A stretch of 64,000 nt of DNA from Toxoplasma gondii ME49 (lineage: Eukaryota > Apicomplexa > Conoidasida > Eucoccidiorida > Sarcocystidae), in the NCBI RefSeq assembly GCF_000006565.2, contig NC_031474.1, positions 3,879,662 to 3,943,661 of the forward strand, read 5' to 3'. The notes under the pieces were generated by a model, which worked only from the letters and a program-made list of their open reading frames with translations, was not told the origin of the DNA and did no database searches. The position numbers were made by a program, and so were the translations under genes. This document shows positions 12,107 to 24,400 of the stretch, in pieces (within the stretch, counting starts at the first letter, position 1; every line of letters starts with the position of its first letter).

Positions 12107-12769
12107 CGGCCTTTTGACTCTGGTAGTTCCCCACTGCGCGATAGTGAAGGAAGCACAGAGTGAACGGTTTTTACTTTCAGAACATCCTTCCGCTTCTACC
12201 GTCCAGTGAGCGACGATTTTGTAAACTGTCGACCTCTGGAGGCTGGCGCGCAGTTCGCCCCCAAAACACGAGACTGATCGAGGGCGACACTCCCTTTCGA
12301 TGTCTCGGCGATAATTGAGATCGGTCTCCGTTTTTACCTTTCTGTCAGCGACTGGGATGGTCCGCACTTGAGTCATTTCTGCAAGAAGAAACGCCGCGTC
12401 CTGCGGATGCCATACGACTCAGTGGCAGCAATTTTCGAAATTAGCTGGTGGATCGTACACGGCCTTCACTTTGTGGCAGTCACTCCAGAAATCAGCAAGC
12501 GAAAAAGGAAACAGAAAGTCTCAGTTACTTTTTCAACGCTACACAATTGATATACCGACACATTTCTGTACGTAGAAGGAGCATACCTCGTGTCATTGTT
12601 TGCCGCCACGAAATCAACATCACTCCAATGATATCGAAAACTCAACCCCGAATGCAACTTGAAAAGAACGGCGAAAACGGCTCCGCACAGTCCGTTTCGC
12701 AGATAACCCGTGTCGCCACTCAACAGCCTGCAGACAATTGATGGCTTTATTCGTTCTTCGACGAAACCG
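12107..12769. repeat. Orphan copy of the acidic-protein promoter, start codon lost
   Basis: This is a near-perfect copy of 4077-4725. On the minus strand the position equivalent to the acidic protein's ATG (4090-4088) reads GTG (plus-strand CAC at about 12132-12134 instead of CAT). Similarity then dies out within about 25 bases (to 12107), so no coding body remains. If the promoter still works it would drive a transcript toward the 3' end of PP2C-A, antisense to it. Confidence 0.8.
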
Positions 12770-13368
12770 GCTTGGCCGTTTGCGGTCACAGAACACAGTG
12801 TTCTTGGACATTTGTCTGCAATAAAAAACATGGGTAGTTTTTAGCAGAGCAAGATCATGTGCTGGCTGCTCATTTCGTCGTTTTCGCCTCTGCGGGCGCC
12901 ACGTGCAGCTGCGTCACAAGCGGGAGACGAGCTGGTTTGTCTTGGCATTTATAATTGCTAGCGATAAATCCATGTATCATGAGTTATTCGTTACCACGGG
13001 GTGACGACGAAGTAATCAACGACGCGAGACTCCCGCGGACAACTGCCCGTCTTTCTCTATGAAAGCATCTGGCATTGTGGGTGCGGGAGCTAGCCACGGA
13101 ACACCGCTTCATCAAACCATGATGTTAGAGGGAGGGGTTTGTATCACTTAAGCCAGTGGAGGAGGGCGGTCAGTTGTTCAGACATTATGTGCTGTTCTTC
13201 ATCTCCATGCCTACAAAGAAACAGTAGAACAGATTGGTTTACAAACATGCACAAAAACGGCCTACCAAGTTGGTTTCCCAATCGTGTCTGGAAGCGCAGT
13301 AGTTCAGCATCTCCTGTTCCGTGGCTGCCATCGATCTGGACTCCTGCCTGAGAAATTGTCTTTCAACA

Positions 13369-16300
13369 ATGAGAGACGTATTTGCAATAGTTGTGACGCT
13401 TCTGCTGTCACTGTTTTCTTTTCCAACCAAAACCCATGCTGTCTTTAAGGTAGGTTCGCCTGCCGCGATCAGATATGCGGCACTGAATTTTCTGCTGTTC
13501 GTTTGCATCATGGCTAGCGATAAAGGCACCTATCGAATTAAAGATCTTTGTACCTCTGGAACTAGCAGTCATATTTGTCATTACTGAGAAGTATGCCGGT
13601 GAATCCGCTTCTAGACCAACAGTCTTCATGAGGTGTGCTCACACTAGCGAATGAAGAATAGATATACAACCCGTGGCTGAAATTACAGATCGACCACCGA
13701 AGACCGCCCAATATATTGACTATCCCTTCGGATCCATCCGATACATGAGGTGCATGATACATGAGTTTACCGTTCAGTGCGCTGGAATGCTCATTGACGT
13801 CAGATCATTCTTCTATCAACAGTGACGATCTAAACAATGCGTACCACTAGATGTAGACAAGCGACAACCTCTTGAGGAGACTTGTTTTCTTCACAAGGGT
13901 TAATGCTTGTTCAAGGTGTTGTGTTCCTCTGCTATTCGTTGGCTCTAATCAGAGGCCGGTCTCTACTCGTGTAGTTTTGTTGATTGCGTGCTCATGTCAC
14001 ACTTCGTTTTTCATCGTCGACAGTTCTACAAGCAGTTGACCAAATCTGCATGCCGTTAGACGAAAATCGTTACTTAATTCGTAGAGCTGTGCGATGACCC
14101 CGGCCTATGGTTAAGAGGAGGGGCAAGATACGTCGCGTCCAAGGGTATCGCTGGGATTCCACAAAACAGGAATGAATAGAGGGGTGGTTTGGAATCCCCA
14201 TGCCACTTTGGTGGTGCCCACTGAGCAGGAGGCGGCTGAGGTACACCAATTCGGGCCTAAAGAAACAGGAGGGGTGTCGCAGGGGTGGGCATCCTATTGA
14301 GAGGGAGGCACCGGTGCGGGTGAATTGTCGCCGAATCTGGGGTTTTCTGTTCGGTGGAAGACCACTGTTGACTACGGCAAAGAACTGGATGCGTTTTGTC
14401 TGCTCGAGCCACAACGTTGTACGTCTTTGACGCAAGCGTCGGGTGGTCGAACAAAACCGTCAGCTTAATCCTGAACAACTCGCGGTGATGGCTGTTGGCT
14501 CTGGTGGTGTTGTGGTGTCTCTGTCAGCGCCGGCAGAAAGTAAGATCCGAAATGTTGGGCATAAATGATGTACCAAACGCAAAACGATCGACATCATGTA
14601 GTGCAACCTTCATGAGGAAAAAGGAAAGAATACAAACTAGGAATTTCATGGGATCTACATTTCGTTTTTGACGAGGCATCGTGGCTGCACTGTTGCACGA
14701 TGGTGTTCTCGTACTACGGAGGATCTGACTTTTATCATGTTTCTCCGGGTTACGCGTAGCGGTGGACACATATGACCAACGTAGCCTTGAGCTCCCACTC
14801 GCGGCGTTTGGTAGTATATGGCATTGCTTCCGCAGCGTGACAAGATGGCTCATGATTCAACTACTTCCGCAACTCAGCAATGTGTCGGTAGTCGCTGTTC
14901 TGTGTTCAGCCAACTCCTCATTTAGGACATGACACTTTTCTACTCTCCGGCGATGAGAGTGACACCATGGTCATGAAAACGAAGGAATGGCACCTGAAAA
15001 TAGGAACAGCCATGATGAGGGGAAGACGACGATATTTTGAAGATGTGAGTTGGTCATACCGAAAGGTCTCACATGCCCCACAAGTAGTGTGTGTATGAAT
15101 GAACATAGTAAGAACTGATCTAGTCCCGCGTAGGGCACTGACGCCGCTTCGCTGTGGATTGCCTTTCATAGGTCAGGTGATGTGACGTACGTGCGGGTCT
15201 GGGGTCTCTCCTGTGATTAAGGCAGCTGTCGGCATAGCTTTGCACAGATTCAGACACGCAACTGAGTGTTTGTCTGGCAAGTGAACTGCGCATCCCAAAT
15301 ACGGCTATTTATGCATATGCGACATTAGTCATCCAGTTATTTCCGTGTTGTTTCCAGGCGTGTGTGGTTACGGCCGCTGTGCCTGGGCAACCGAACGTCC
15401 GTATTCAAGCAGTATTCGACGGTCATGGTGGGCCAGAATCGGCGCAGGCTCTGGCTGTAAACCTGCAAGATGTTCTTAGTGAGTTCTGCCGAGGGTTTNN
15501 NNNNNNNNNNNNNNNNNNNNNNNNNNNNNNNNNNNNNNNNNNNNNNNNNNNNNNNNNNNNNNNNNNNNNNNNNNNNNNNNNNNNNNNNNNNNNNNNNNNN
15601 NNNNNNNNNNNNNNNNNNNNNNNNNNNNNNNNNNNNNNNNNNNNNNNNNNNNNNNNNNNNNNNNNNNNNNNNNNNNNNNNNNNNNNNNNNNNNNNNNNNN
15701 NNNNNNNNNNNNNNNNNNNNNNNNNNNNNNNNNNNNNNNNNNNNNNNNNNNNNNNNNNNNNNNNNNNNNNNNNNNNNNNNNNNNNNNNNNNNNNNNNNNN
15801 NNNNNNNNNNNNNNNNNNNNNNNNNNNNNNNNNNNNNNNNNNNNNNNNNNNNNNNNNNNNNNNNNNNNNNNNNNNNNNNNNNNNNNNNNNNNNNNNNNNN
15901 NNNNNNNNNNNNNNNNNNNNNNNNNNNNNNNNNNNNNNNNNNNNNNNNNNNNNNNNNNNNNNNNNNNNNNNNNNNNNNNNNNNNNNNNNNNNNNNNNNNN
16001 NNNNNNNNNNNNNNNNNNNNNNNNNNNNNNNNNNNNNNNNNNNNNNNNNNNNNNNNNNNNNNNGTTTGTCTTCCAGTTTGCGTCCAGGGTTCTATGTTTG
16101 TTCCATCTGAACTTTGACGATGGTTGTCAGATCTCCTTGGGAGCTGGTGCCCCCGATGCGTGTTTGAGTAATCCTTCCCGTATACATTTTGGTGTGTATA
16201 TTCCCTCGATCCGCAGCTGTCATTGTCATTGTCGAACACCTCGACCACAAGGAGGAGGTGATTGTCCAAGGCCGGGAGATCGTTCCATCGATGGACGGGC

Positions 16301-18072
16301 ATTTCGATACCATTCAAGAACTGAACAGTCGCTTTACCGAATCTGCGCCTCGCGAAAAAATAGAGATTGGCAACAGAGAGCGCCCCTTCAAACTTCACGT
16401 CGTCAACGTTGGTATGGCATCGAGTCCCAGAGTAGCTAACAGAGTGCTTGCCAGGAATCTCAGAAGTTGCTGCAGCTCCAGATGCGACGTGGGGGATGTC
16501 TCGTCTTGCTGTCATCCCCTTGGCGGTTTTGTGTTTTCTCTGTCTGCGCGCCTGTGGCAGGTGACTCCCGGGCGATGTTGGTAACACGCGAGTCCTACGC
16601 TGCTCTGACGAGAGATCACGTGCCAGATGATCCAGGGGAGTTGAGGCGCATTCAAGAGACTGGTGATGAGGTGAAAGTGGAACGCGGTTGTTTTCGGATC
16701 AGAGGTCTCGCAATGAGTCGTTCGTTTGGCGATTTTGTAAGTTGTTTAGGTTCGCAAGGAACGTCAGTACTAGCATCACGGAAAGGAATCTTCTGAGGGA
16801 TCCGGAGGGTCATCTCAGGATACATGCGCCCTCCCTCGCTCATGCGGCCCCATCAGTGGGTCCGTCAGGTTGAGCCCGCCACAAGTCTGCTGTTGTATTT
16901 GTATTCTGATATTCACGCATAAAATTAGATATATGACAACACGTATTTCGCCAGCGAACGTGCTTACGTTGCTGTCACCTCCCCTGATTGATGCTTCATA
17001 TCGAAATCTTAATCCGCATGCTGCAGGCACAGCGGGGGCAGGAAGGGAGCTCGCCGACAGTTTTGGTGCAGATATGTATACACAACTATGTATTGGTTTA
17101 TCAACTGCCGCGCTCAGAATTGCTTGTCAAATCTAGACACAGTTTAGTATTCGCCTGTCAGTATTTTCCACGGCTGCCAATGTTGGACAGTGGCACACTG
17201 CCTGCAATAGTTCGTCCACGTTTTTATCCTTTCTGGCTTCTATCTGCCGTAGGGGAAAAAGGATAACCCTAGCCCGTCGCCAATCACTGCAAAACCGGAT
17301 GTGAGATATTTCTACGCGACATGGGAAGACGTTCTAATTCTTCATTCTGACGGTAAGGACGCAATACCAAGTTTGATTTTGGGCAAGGATCTCCGACAAC
17401 ATCTGTTCCGACATCCCTACCAGCATACAGTGCCCTCACTTTTTCTGTTGTGACGCCTCGTCTATACAGTACATCTGCCTATCGATTTGGCAGTCTCTGG
17501 ACTCTGTGGGGACAATTTCTTTTTTGAAACGAGGCTGAGGACAGCACCACTTAGACCCGTGGAGTTGTCGAGGCGCGACATGATCTCTGTGGCATGCATC
17601 AGGTCTTCTTGCTGAGAGCGACAGATGGGAAGAAGTTGCTGGTGCGGCTCTACAATGCATGGAGTCCGAGCCTCGGATTCGCGGCGTTGCAACCTGTCTC
17701 GTACAACAGGCTTATAGAAGAGGATCCACCGACAACATTACTGCCTTGGTGTCAACATTTCAAAAACCGTGTACGCGTCCTGAAGCCAAACTTGAAATTG
17801 TCTCAATGACGAGGAGAACAAGTAAGTATACTGAACGTTGTGCTGTTCAAGCAGCACCCGCAAGGGTCTAGGTCTTGTTTAACGTAACACACTTGAGAGT
17901 TTCTCCGTAACATTGCTCGTATGGTTTAAGGTGCCTGACGGACGACTCGTACGTCATGGTTTGTGTGTGTTCTGTCTGTGTGTAACCAGGTTCACCACGA
18001 AGGCTTCTGAAGGAGGACTGGACGTTCAAGCTGACACCGGATACAGCCGACTTTTCGTTACCCATGTTCTAG
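13369..18072 (+). CDS. Secreted PP2C-type serine/threonine phosphatase, copy B
   Basis: This is the paralogue of copy A with the same exon plan: 13369-13449, 14910-15044, 15358-15478, [gap], 16217-16411, 16561-16736, 17253-17352, 17603-17821 and 17990-18072. The visible coding length is again 1110 bases. Exon 1 is a signal peptide (MRDVFAIVVTLLLSLFSF, likely cut after THA) matching copy A at 14 of 27 residues. Catalytic landmarks are kept: MRGRRRYFED, FDGHGG, VNVGDSRA, LTRDHVPDD, RIRGLAMSRSFGDF, HSDG and GSTDNIT; the end is again SLPMF. No stop or frameshift is visible, so the gene looks functional although its last third differs strongly from copy A (for example LLAESDRWEEV against LHVDGEDWRTN). 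That pattern suggests diverged targets rather than a dying copy. Confidence 0.87.
15499..16063. other. Assembly gap (565 N) inside PP2C-B
   Basis: This N run sits at the equivalent place to the gap in copy A. Both gaps lie inside the only stretch where the two units are almost identical, which is what a repeat-induced assembly failure looks like. Confidence 0.95.
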
Positions 18073-18851
18073 ATACCTAGAGCGTCTCAGCTGTAGTGTT
18101 GACGACCACAGCGAAGACACAAAGCTGAGAACCCCAATGCTCAGATATGCCCCGGATTCTTCAAAGTATGTGCGTCCGTCATTTACGCGAAGAACCGCAG
18201 GTCAGAAAATGCAGTTGCTGTCGCAACAGCAAGAGGTGCTCACAAGAATATCAACAGCGGTGTACGACAGTCTTTTCCTTCTACGTTCAACTAGAAAAAG
18301 GAGACGGTGAGACTTGACAAGAATAGCAACGACATGCATTCCTTTCCCCTGGAGCAAGCAGTTTATGCTTGCAGTGTGCGCAACTGATCAGCGGAGAGGG
18401 TAATTGTTACATCGGTTGTGACCGCCAATGTTGTTGCCGTAAGGAGTGAAGGGCTCTTTCTGAATTTGTTTTGCAATTCGTCAGTTGCATTTGAGACAGA
18501 TATCGTTTCATTTTGTTGGCTGATAAACCAGATTAGGGATTTTGGGTGGAGATGGCCTAATCATTCAGGTGGATTGAGCGCTCTCGATCACGAAAAACTA
18601 CCCTAGGAAAGCTCTAGGTCGATAGGCTCGCGGCACTAAATCCTTCGTTTCTGTTACTTCGCAGAGCGTTCGTGTTTGCCGGTACGCGTGGCCCCGGCAG
18701 TTTGTGTTAGGTGACGAACTCTAAAGCATAATAATCAGAAGAAGTTGTCCAGATGGCGGCATCCAGAGAAAATAGAAAGATAATGACGTGCTAGGACTGT
18801 GCCCTCTTCGAACTTTACATTTTCTCCTCAAGTCTGCACGCGGCATCGGGT

Positions 18852-18906
18852 TTGGTACTGTCACCGTATTTATATATATAATATATAAATACGGTGACAG
18901 TACCAA
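18852..18906. repeat. Perfect 26-bp inverted repeat with 3-base loop
   Basis: The left arm 18852-18877 is exactly reverse-complementary to the right arm 18881-18906; the loop is ATA. The outer part is mixed sequence (TTGGTACTGTCACCG) and the inner part is A/T-rich. It lies in the 3' flank of duplication unit 2, and I do not see it at the matching place in unit 1. It could be a transcript-end hairpin, a small mobile-element relic or a head-to-head junction. Confidence 0.85.
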
Positions 18907-19000
18907 GGATGCTGCCTGCTGCACGCAGCTTTGCATTCTCAAAGGTGGTCGTTCCAAATCGCTCTGGAGTCTTTGCTCCACACGTTGCTCCTGCGTTCGC

Positions 19001-21493
19001 AAAGACACCGAAAGTTAATGTGCAGACATGGCATTCGGTCCTCGTCGCCGGCGGAAATACTGTGCTGCGGTGGGTCCTCCAAGTTTTAGCAGGCGCCACA
19101 CAGCTTTGCCGTGGTCACTGGACACGTAAAGGAGGAAAAATCTGCGAAGACACTTTTTATTTGCTCTCAGTCATGAAATCGTCCTGCTGCTGTCAGCTGG
19201 CATGTTATGATACGCGTATAACATTGATTTAGGCAAATTATCAATCTAGATATTGTCCGTCTCGCCCTTCTGTACAAGATTGAGAGGGCTTCGAGCCATT
19301 AATAAACCACGTTCGAAGACAGAACCCATTTATCGCAGACAAGCTCAAACTGAACGAAGACGCAGAGGACAAGAAATACGCAGTAAGACAGAGACGGGCA
19401 GCACTTTAGAAGGATACTTGCTGACAATTTGTTCCAAACCGGTCTCACTGGGGTCTATATTACAAACTCACGAGCCTGGCACCACAAGCTGTATCGTCCG
19501 CAATAGGTGACTGTAGCCGACACCACTTGCTGGTGCTGTTTCATTGGTCGAATGAGAGGTCTGAGCCTTTTCTCCTCGCAACTGCCCCCACATGCAGCCA
19601 TCGTGTAACACTGAAAGCGGAAGCATCGCTTCGACATCGGACAACCGATGGGCATGTATTCCACCAAAACTCTGTTTTGTCTGAGTTCGAAGTGATCCTT
19701 TTTAGACAACTCAAGATCACATTAGGGTTTCCACAGGGCGTCTGTACTGTAACTTTTTGCACGCTGAAAGGCAGCAGGTAAGCCAAAAAAGAAGACGCGC
19801 TTCTTTAGTGGAGTTTCAGCTCCATGCGAGTGCGGTACCGACACAGGTTGCGACGGGTAAAGTCTACACACGGCTTTTGTATCCAACACCACATATGCGC
19901 CCTCTGTACTGCAGTGCTGGAACTACATGGTGCGCGCAGAAATCGACGGATCGTGCGACGAAACGAGCCCGACGGTTGCGGAGGCGGATTGATCACCGAT
20001 GGTTGTGTTCGTTTCTAACATACCTCTCTGCTTGAGGGGGTACTTGCCAGCTGCAGAAACTATTCTTGGAACTCCAGCGATTACAACAGTTAGTGGCCCA
20101 CATTCGTAGTCTAGCGTGGGCTGGGAGTCACTGGCCAGTGTGCAGGTCTAACACCTGTAGTAATTAGGGCCAACCAGCGTCGCATGTGTTTCTCTTTTAC
20201 TGAAGAGCATTCTCGACGGCAGGCTACAATGTAACAACACAAATTCCACAGCAGAACTAGGTAATCAATTCTTTCTGAGGTTTTACATGAGACCCTTAAG
20301 TTCCGCACGCGGCCGGTGTGCTCAAGCGAAACAAAACACTCTAGAACTGCCTGAGCACAAAAAGTGAGCTCGGAAAGCGGCTGCAGTTAAAAATCCTTGC
20401 CTCGTTCACGTTCGCTACTGTTTTTTTCTCACTTTCGGCATCGTAATGCCTGGACCAGCTAGCCTCCACATCGAGTCTGCATAACGAACGTGCCGACACC
20501 CCGTGTAACGCAAGATCGTCGCCGCCCGACCACACTGTATACCTCTACTCCGCTGGGAAGGATTCTGTCGCAGAAACGTCCGATTAAGTTGGCAAACAAG
20601 TACTGGAAAGCACAGAGCAAGCTAACAGCTCAGGGCGAGCACGACCTCGACAAGCACGCAGAAGCATGTGATATATGGAAGGCGGATAAAACAAATGCGA
20701 CAGCACCACCCTAAAAACCACACAGCCCGTCACTATTAACTTTCACCTCTAAGAATAGGACCTCTCCTGTCGCGCAACGCTGGATCCACAACTGTGCCAC
20801 GCACGACTACCAAAACACGCAACCCCCATCCGAACTGAATGCTTTGCGTATCATCTTCACTGAAGAAAGGGTGATTCAGATTCTTCGACTTGATATCTGC
20901 GCAGTCGTGCCCTCTGTTTTGACGATATCCGGTCGTGCGCATGCCATTCCCCTGGATGGCATCCATTTCTGCCCCAGTCGTGCGCTTATTTGTTCTGTCC
21001 ACTCCACGAAACTGTATGTGCCACTGTTGTGCACGGAGAGGGGCAAGTCAAACAATCCATCATTCCCACACAAGTTCTCGCGGCGGCCCGCGGTTGAGAC
21101 CGATATGCTTTCTCATTTAACACCTAACAAAGAAGCGCGGCGAACCCTGAACCATTCTTGTGACCGCGCCATGCCCACCCTCTCAGCCCGCACACAGTCC
21201 CCCTCTGGGCAAGTAACGCTTTTCCTTGGAACTACGCTATCTTGACTACAGCTTCCTCCTACGTTGTACGCATTCTGACTGCTCCGTCACAAGTGAGGCC
21301 CTGCAAACTGGGGCCATTTGCCATCGGTCACGCGACGTTCTGACATGACATACTCGACAGAGTTCAACATGCTCAGGATCAGCTCTACATGGACTGATGA
21401 GTCTACGCGTAATGCGTGCGGGGCAGGCGTTGCAGATGGTTTTTCTTATGCATCAGTTTGCTGTAGCAGCCTCTGCCTTGTCTTGCGCACGCG
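19001..21493. other. No gene seen; intergenic
   Basis: Only short ORFs on both strands occur, without splice-phase or family support. It separates the PP2C array from the 3' end of the SR-SAP18 gene on the opposite strand. Confidence 0.5.
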
Positions 21494-24400
21494 TCATGCA
21501 TCTGGGCCTTTTCTTTTCCCCAATCTCGCCGACCGCCTCCTTTCCATAGGTGCATCCTTTCTCTCTCCCTCTTTCTCTCTCTCTTTTTCATCACGTTGTG
21601 CCACGCCCCTGCCACTTTCCTGTCCTTGCTCTTCGTCGCTGGCGTGTCCTGTTGCATCGGGCAGCTTCGGAATAACGTCTCGTTCAGGAGAGGCACTATG
21701 TGCCGAAGAACTCCCTACTTCACTCGCTGATTCCTTCTCCACTGGACGACTTACGTCGCGATTTGCTGTGTTCTCCACGGATGACACAGCCTCGACGCCT
21801 TCCTTGCTGTCTGTCTGTACTCCCTCGCAGCTCTCAACGGCCCGCGTGCTTGCCTCTCCATGGACAGCGCGCATTCCATCCTCTCTGAGTACAGTCGCAG
21901 ACTTGGCGAAGCATTGGAACCGTATCAGTCGTCTTAAAGGCTCGTACGCTGGTTTTAATGAGAGTTTTATTTCTACTGAGCACTATATCTCTTCCATCAG
22001 GTAGGCCTGGCTCAGTTCTTCTATTGTTTCCTTTCGCGCTACAAAGCTTGCCCATGCTGGCTTTAACACAAAGGAGGAACAACAGCGTCACCAGAACTCA
22101 TTAGTCCGAATGTCTCCGAAAAGACGGCCTACGTTCTGGAAACGCAAGGCACAGCCTGTGGCGCCACTGCAAAGTGATGGCTATCATTGCGTAGAAACAC
22201 CCGGCACTCTATCTGGTGAAACACGAGCTTCATGACCGAGTTCGACGCTGTCCCACTTCACAGCGCCTCGGGTGCAACTGATGCCAAGTGCATCAGAGGC
22301 AGCGTTCGACTCTCCGATTGATTCCAAAGTGCAGTACACACATGTATCTCCCACCCATGGTTTTCTCGCCTTGCAGGGCATTGACGAAACATATACGGAA
22401 GAGTATCACCACTTCTGGATACATGGAAAATACTTAAACTTTGAGTCACTCTTCCGTCTGCGTCTTACTCTGCAAGGATAGAAGCGGCGCCATGGTCTTT
22501 CCTCTCTTCCGGGTCATCTTCATCGTCGGTGTGTTGGTCTGGAGCCGTGTATCGTTGACGATACGGGAAAGCCTCCGGTTCTCCCTCACCGTCTTTCTTC
22601 TTGTCGTCGCCTTCTTGGGGGGTCACGTCGTCCGTCGCACTACCTCCAGACTTCTGCTTCTCTTCGACCGGCGTCTCGTCGCCACCTTTGTCGAGACTTA
22701 TGCTCGCTGCCTCTTCCTCGGCCTCCCTATCTCCGCTGGAGTCCCCGACCACAGACTTCACACCCTCCGGTTCCTCTTGAACCACCTTTTCCCACCCTCC
22801 TGCCGTTGTACGCATTCGCTGCTGACCCGCTCGAGACACGTGGTCAGTGTCCTTCTTCTCCTTCACGATCGACAGAAGCAGAAAGTCGCCGATCTGGAAC
22901 TTCACGTCCTGCAAAGGCGCACACGGAACCAGACAACAAAGCGCTCTTTCTGGCGAAAAACATGGACGACTACGAAGAGGCGAAGAAATTCAGAAGACAG
23001 CGACATCAAACAACAGGAGAGACACGACACTGAGCTGAGCGGCCACAAAAACGAAGGCGCTCTGATACATTTTTACACCCCCTTCGCAGTCCCGTAACAT
23101 TAGCTGTGTGGCGTATACCATTCCACGGGAACACAGTGCGTACAAAGACAGACAACTCTGGCATTCTAAATGCGGAGAAAGCCGCGAGGGAATTCTTCCT
23201 CACTCTCCCTGGGGACTCCCCGAGAAGCATTCTCTCTGAGTTCTCGTCTCCTCCCTCGGTGCCGAGATCCACAAAATCAAGACATGCGCATGGCCTTCCT
23301 TTGCTCTTTTGCCGATTGGGAGCGATCGAAGCACACCCACAAACTCGAGCCGCCACAACAGAAAGCACTGACACTTTGAAAGCAGACATCAAAAAACGAA
23401 CTTCCGATCAATCTCCCTCTTTCCGACTTCGCTATACAGCCGGTGACCTCGCGAGCCCCCACCAGAGACAAGCGTGACAAGAACAACATGCATAACCCAT
23501 GCTGCAGATCGGAACGAAAAAACTCAGCGAGGCGCAGACAAGCGTAGTAAAGATTCAAGGAAACGCGCCATCTTCATGTATTTCAGCAGGAAAGTCGAGA
23601 GGGACACGGAATTGCGGTGATTCCCTACTGCCAGAGTTTTTGAGTCTTCTTTCAGATCGGGAATCGTGGAGTGCAAGAGCCCTATGTCTGCAATCACGTT
23701 CTTTCCTGTTTTGTCTGCAGACACCAACACCGGGGACCAAAAGTTCTCTGTACACACAGCCCTGTGTCCCTCCTCTAGTCGTTCGGTTTTAGTGCTCGCA
23801 TCTCTGCCACTATTCCAGACGTGGAAGAAGACAATGACTGTGTGCAGAGAGCGCTTGCCAGTCTACATGGATCCAACGCTAGCACACATCTCCGTCGCTT
23901 GCTTGGCGGCAGAAAAAAGCTAGCTGCGCTGTCTTTTCTTCCCCGGCCCCGTTCCGTCAGTTGCCAGGTAGAACACATGTCTAGGAAGACGTAGCGGACA
24001 GGATTTTTCCAGCGAAAAGACGCGTTGAGGAAGCAATCCCAGGCTGTGCCCTTTTCTCTTCTATGTGAGGCCAACTGCTGGCTGGTCAAACGAAGCAGAG
24101 CAAACATATTGCAAAGGAACAGCTGCAGCTGCGAAGGAAAAGAAATTTTCCGTAGCATGTTCTTCATCAAACTATACTTATGGAAAACCCTAAAACTCGA
24201 ATGTATGATTGACATTTAGCCGCGAATACACAGTCTTCCAAAGTCGACTCACCAGGATACACGAGCCGAAACTTCCACACTGCATGGCGGTCCCTGGCTT
24301 CCCAACAAACGTCTTTGACCAGATACGCGATCTCTCTTAGTTTGCTGTCCATCCACGCATACACCTGAGCAAACACACACACAGAAGGCTTCCAGAGAAA

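Larger units (their letters stand above)
13080..19000. repeat. Tandem duplication, unit 2 (PP2C-B and flanks)
   Basis: This is the partner of 6240-12010, same orientation. The 5' flank, intron 1 (for example about 14170-14300 with 7145-7250), all exons and the 3' flank align. The middle (about 14894-15498 and 16064-16585) is nearly identical to unit 1, while the ends are clearly diverged. Confidence 0.85.

Noticed and set aside
11885..12376. 163-codon minus-strand ORF across the copied promoter (MTQVRTIPVADRK)
   Set aside because: The equivalent ORF in the first copy (4332-4069) has the same start but a different end, running into the acidic-protein start. This is open frame inside duplicated regulatory DNA, not a conserved gene.
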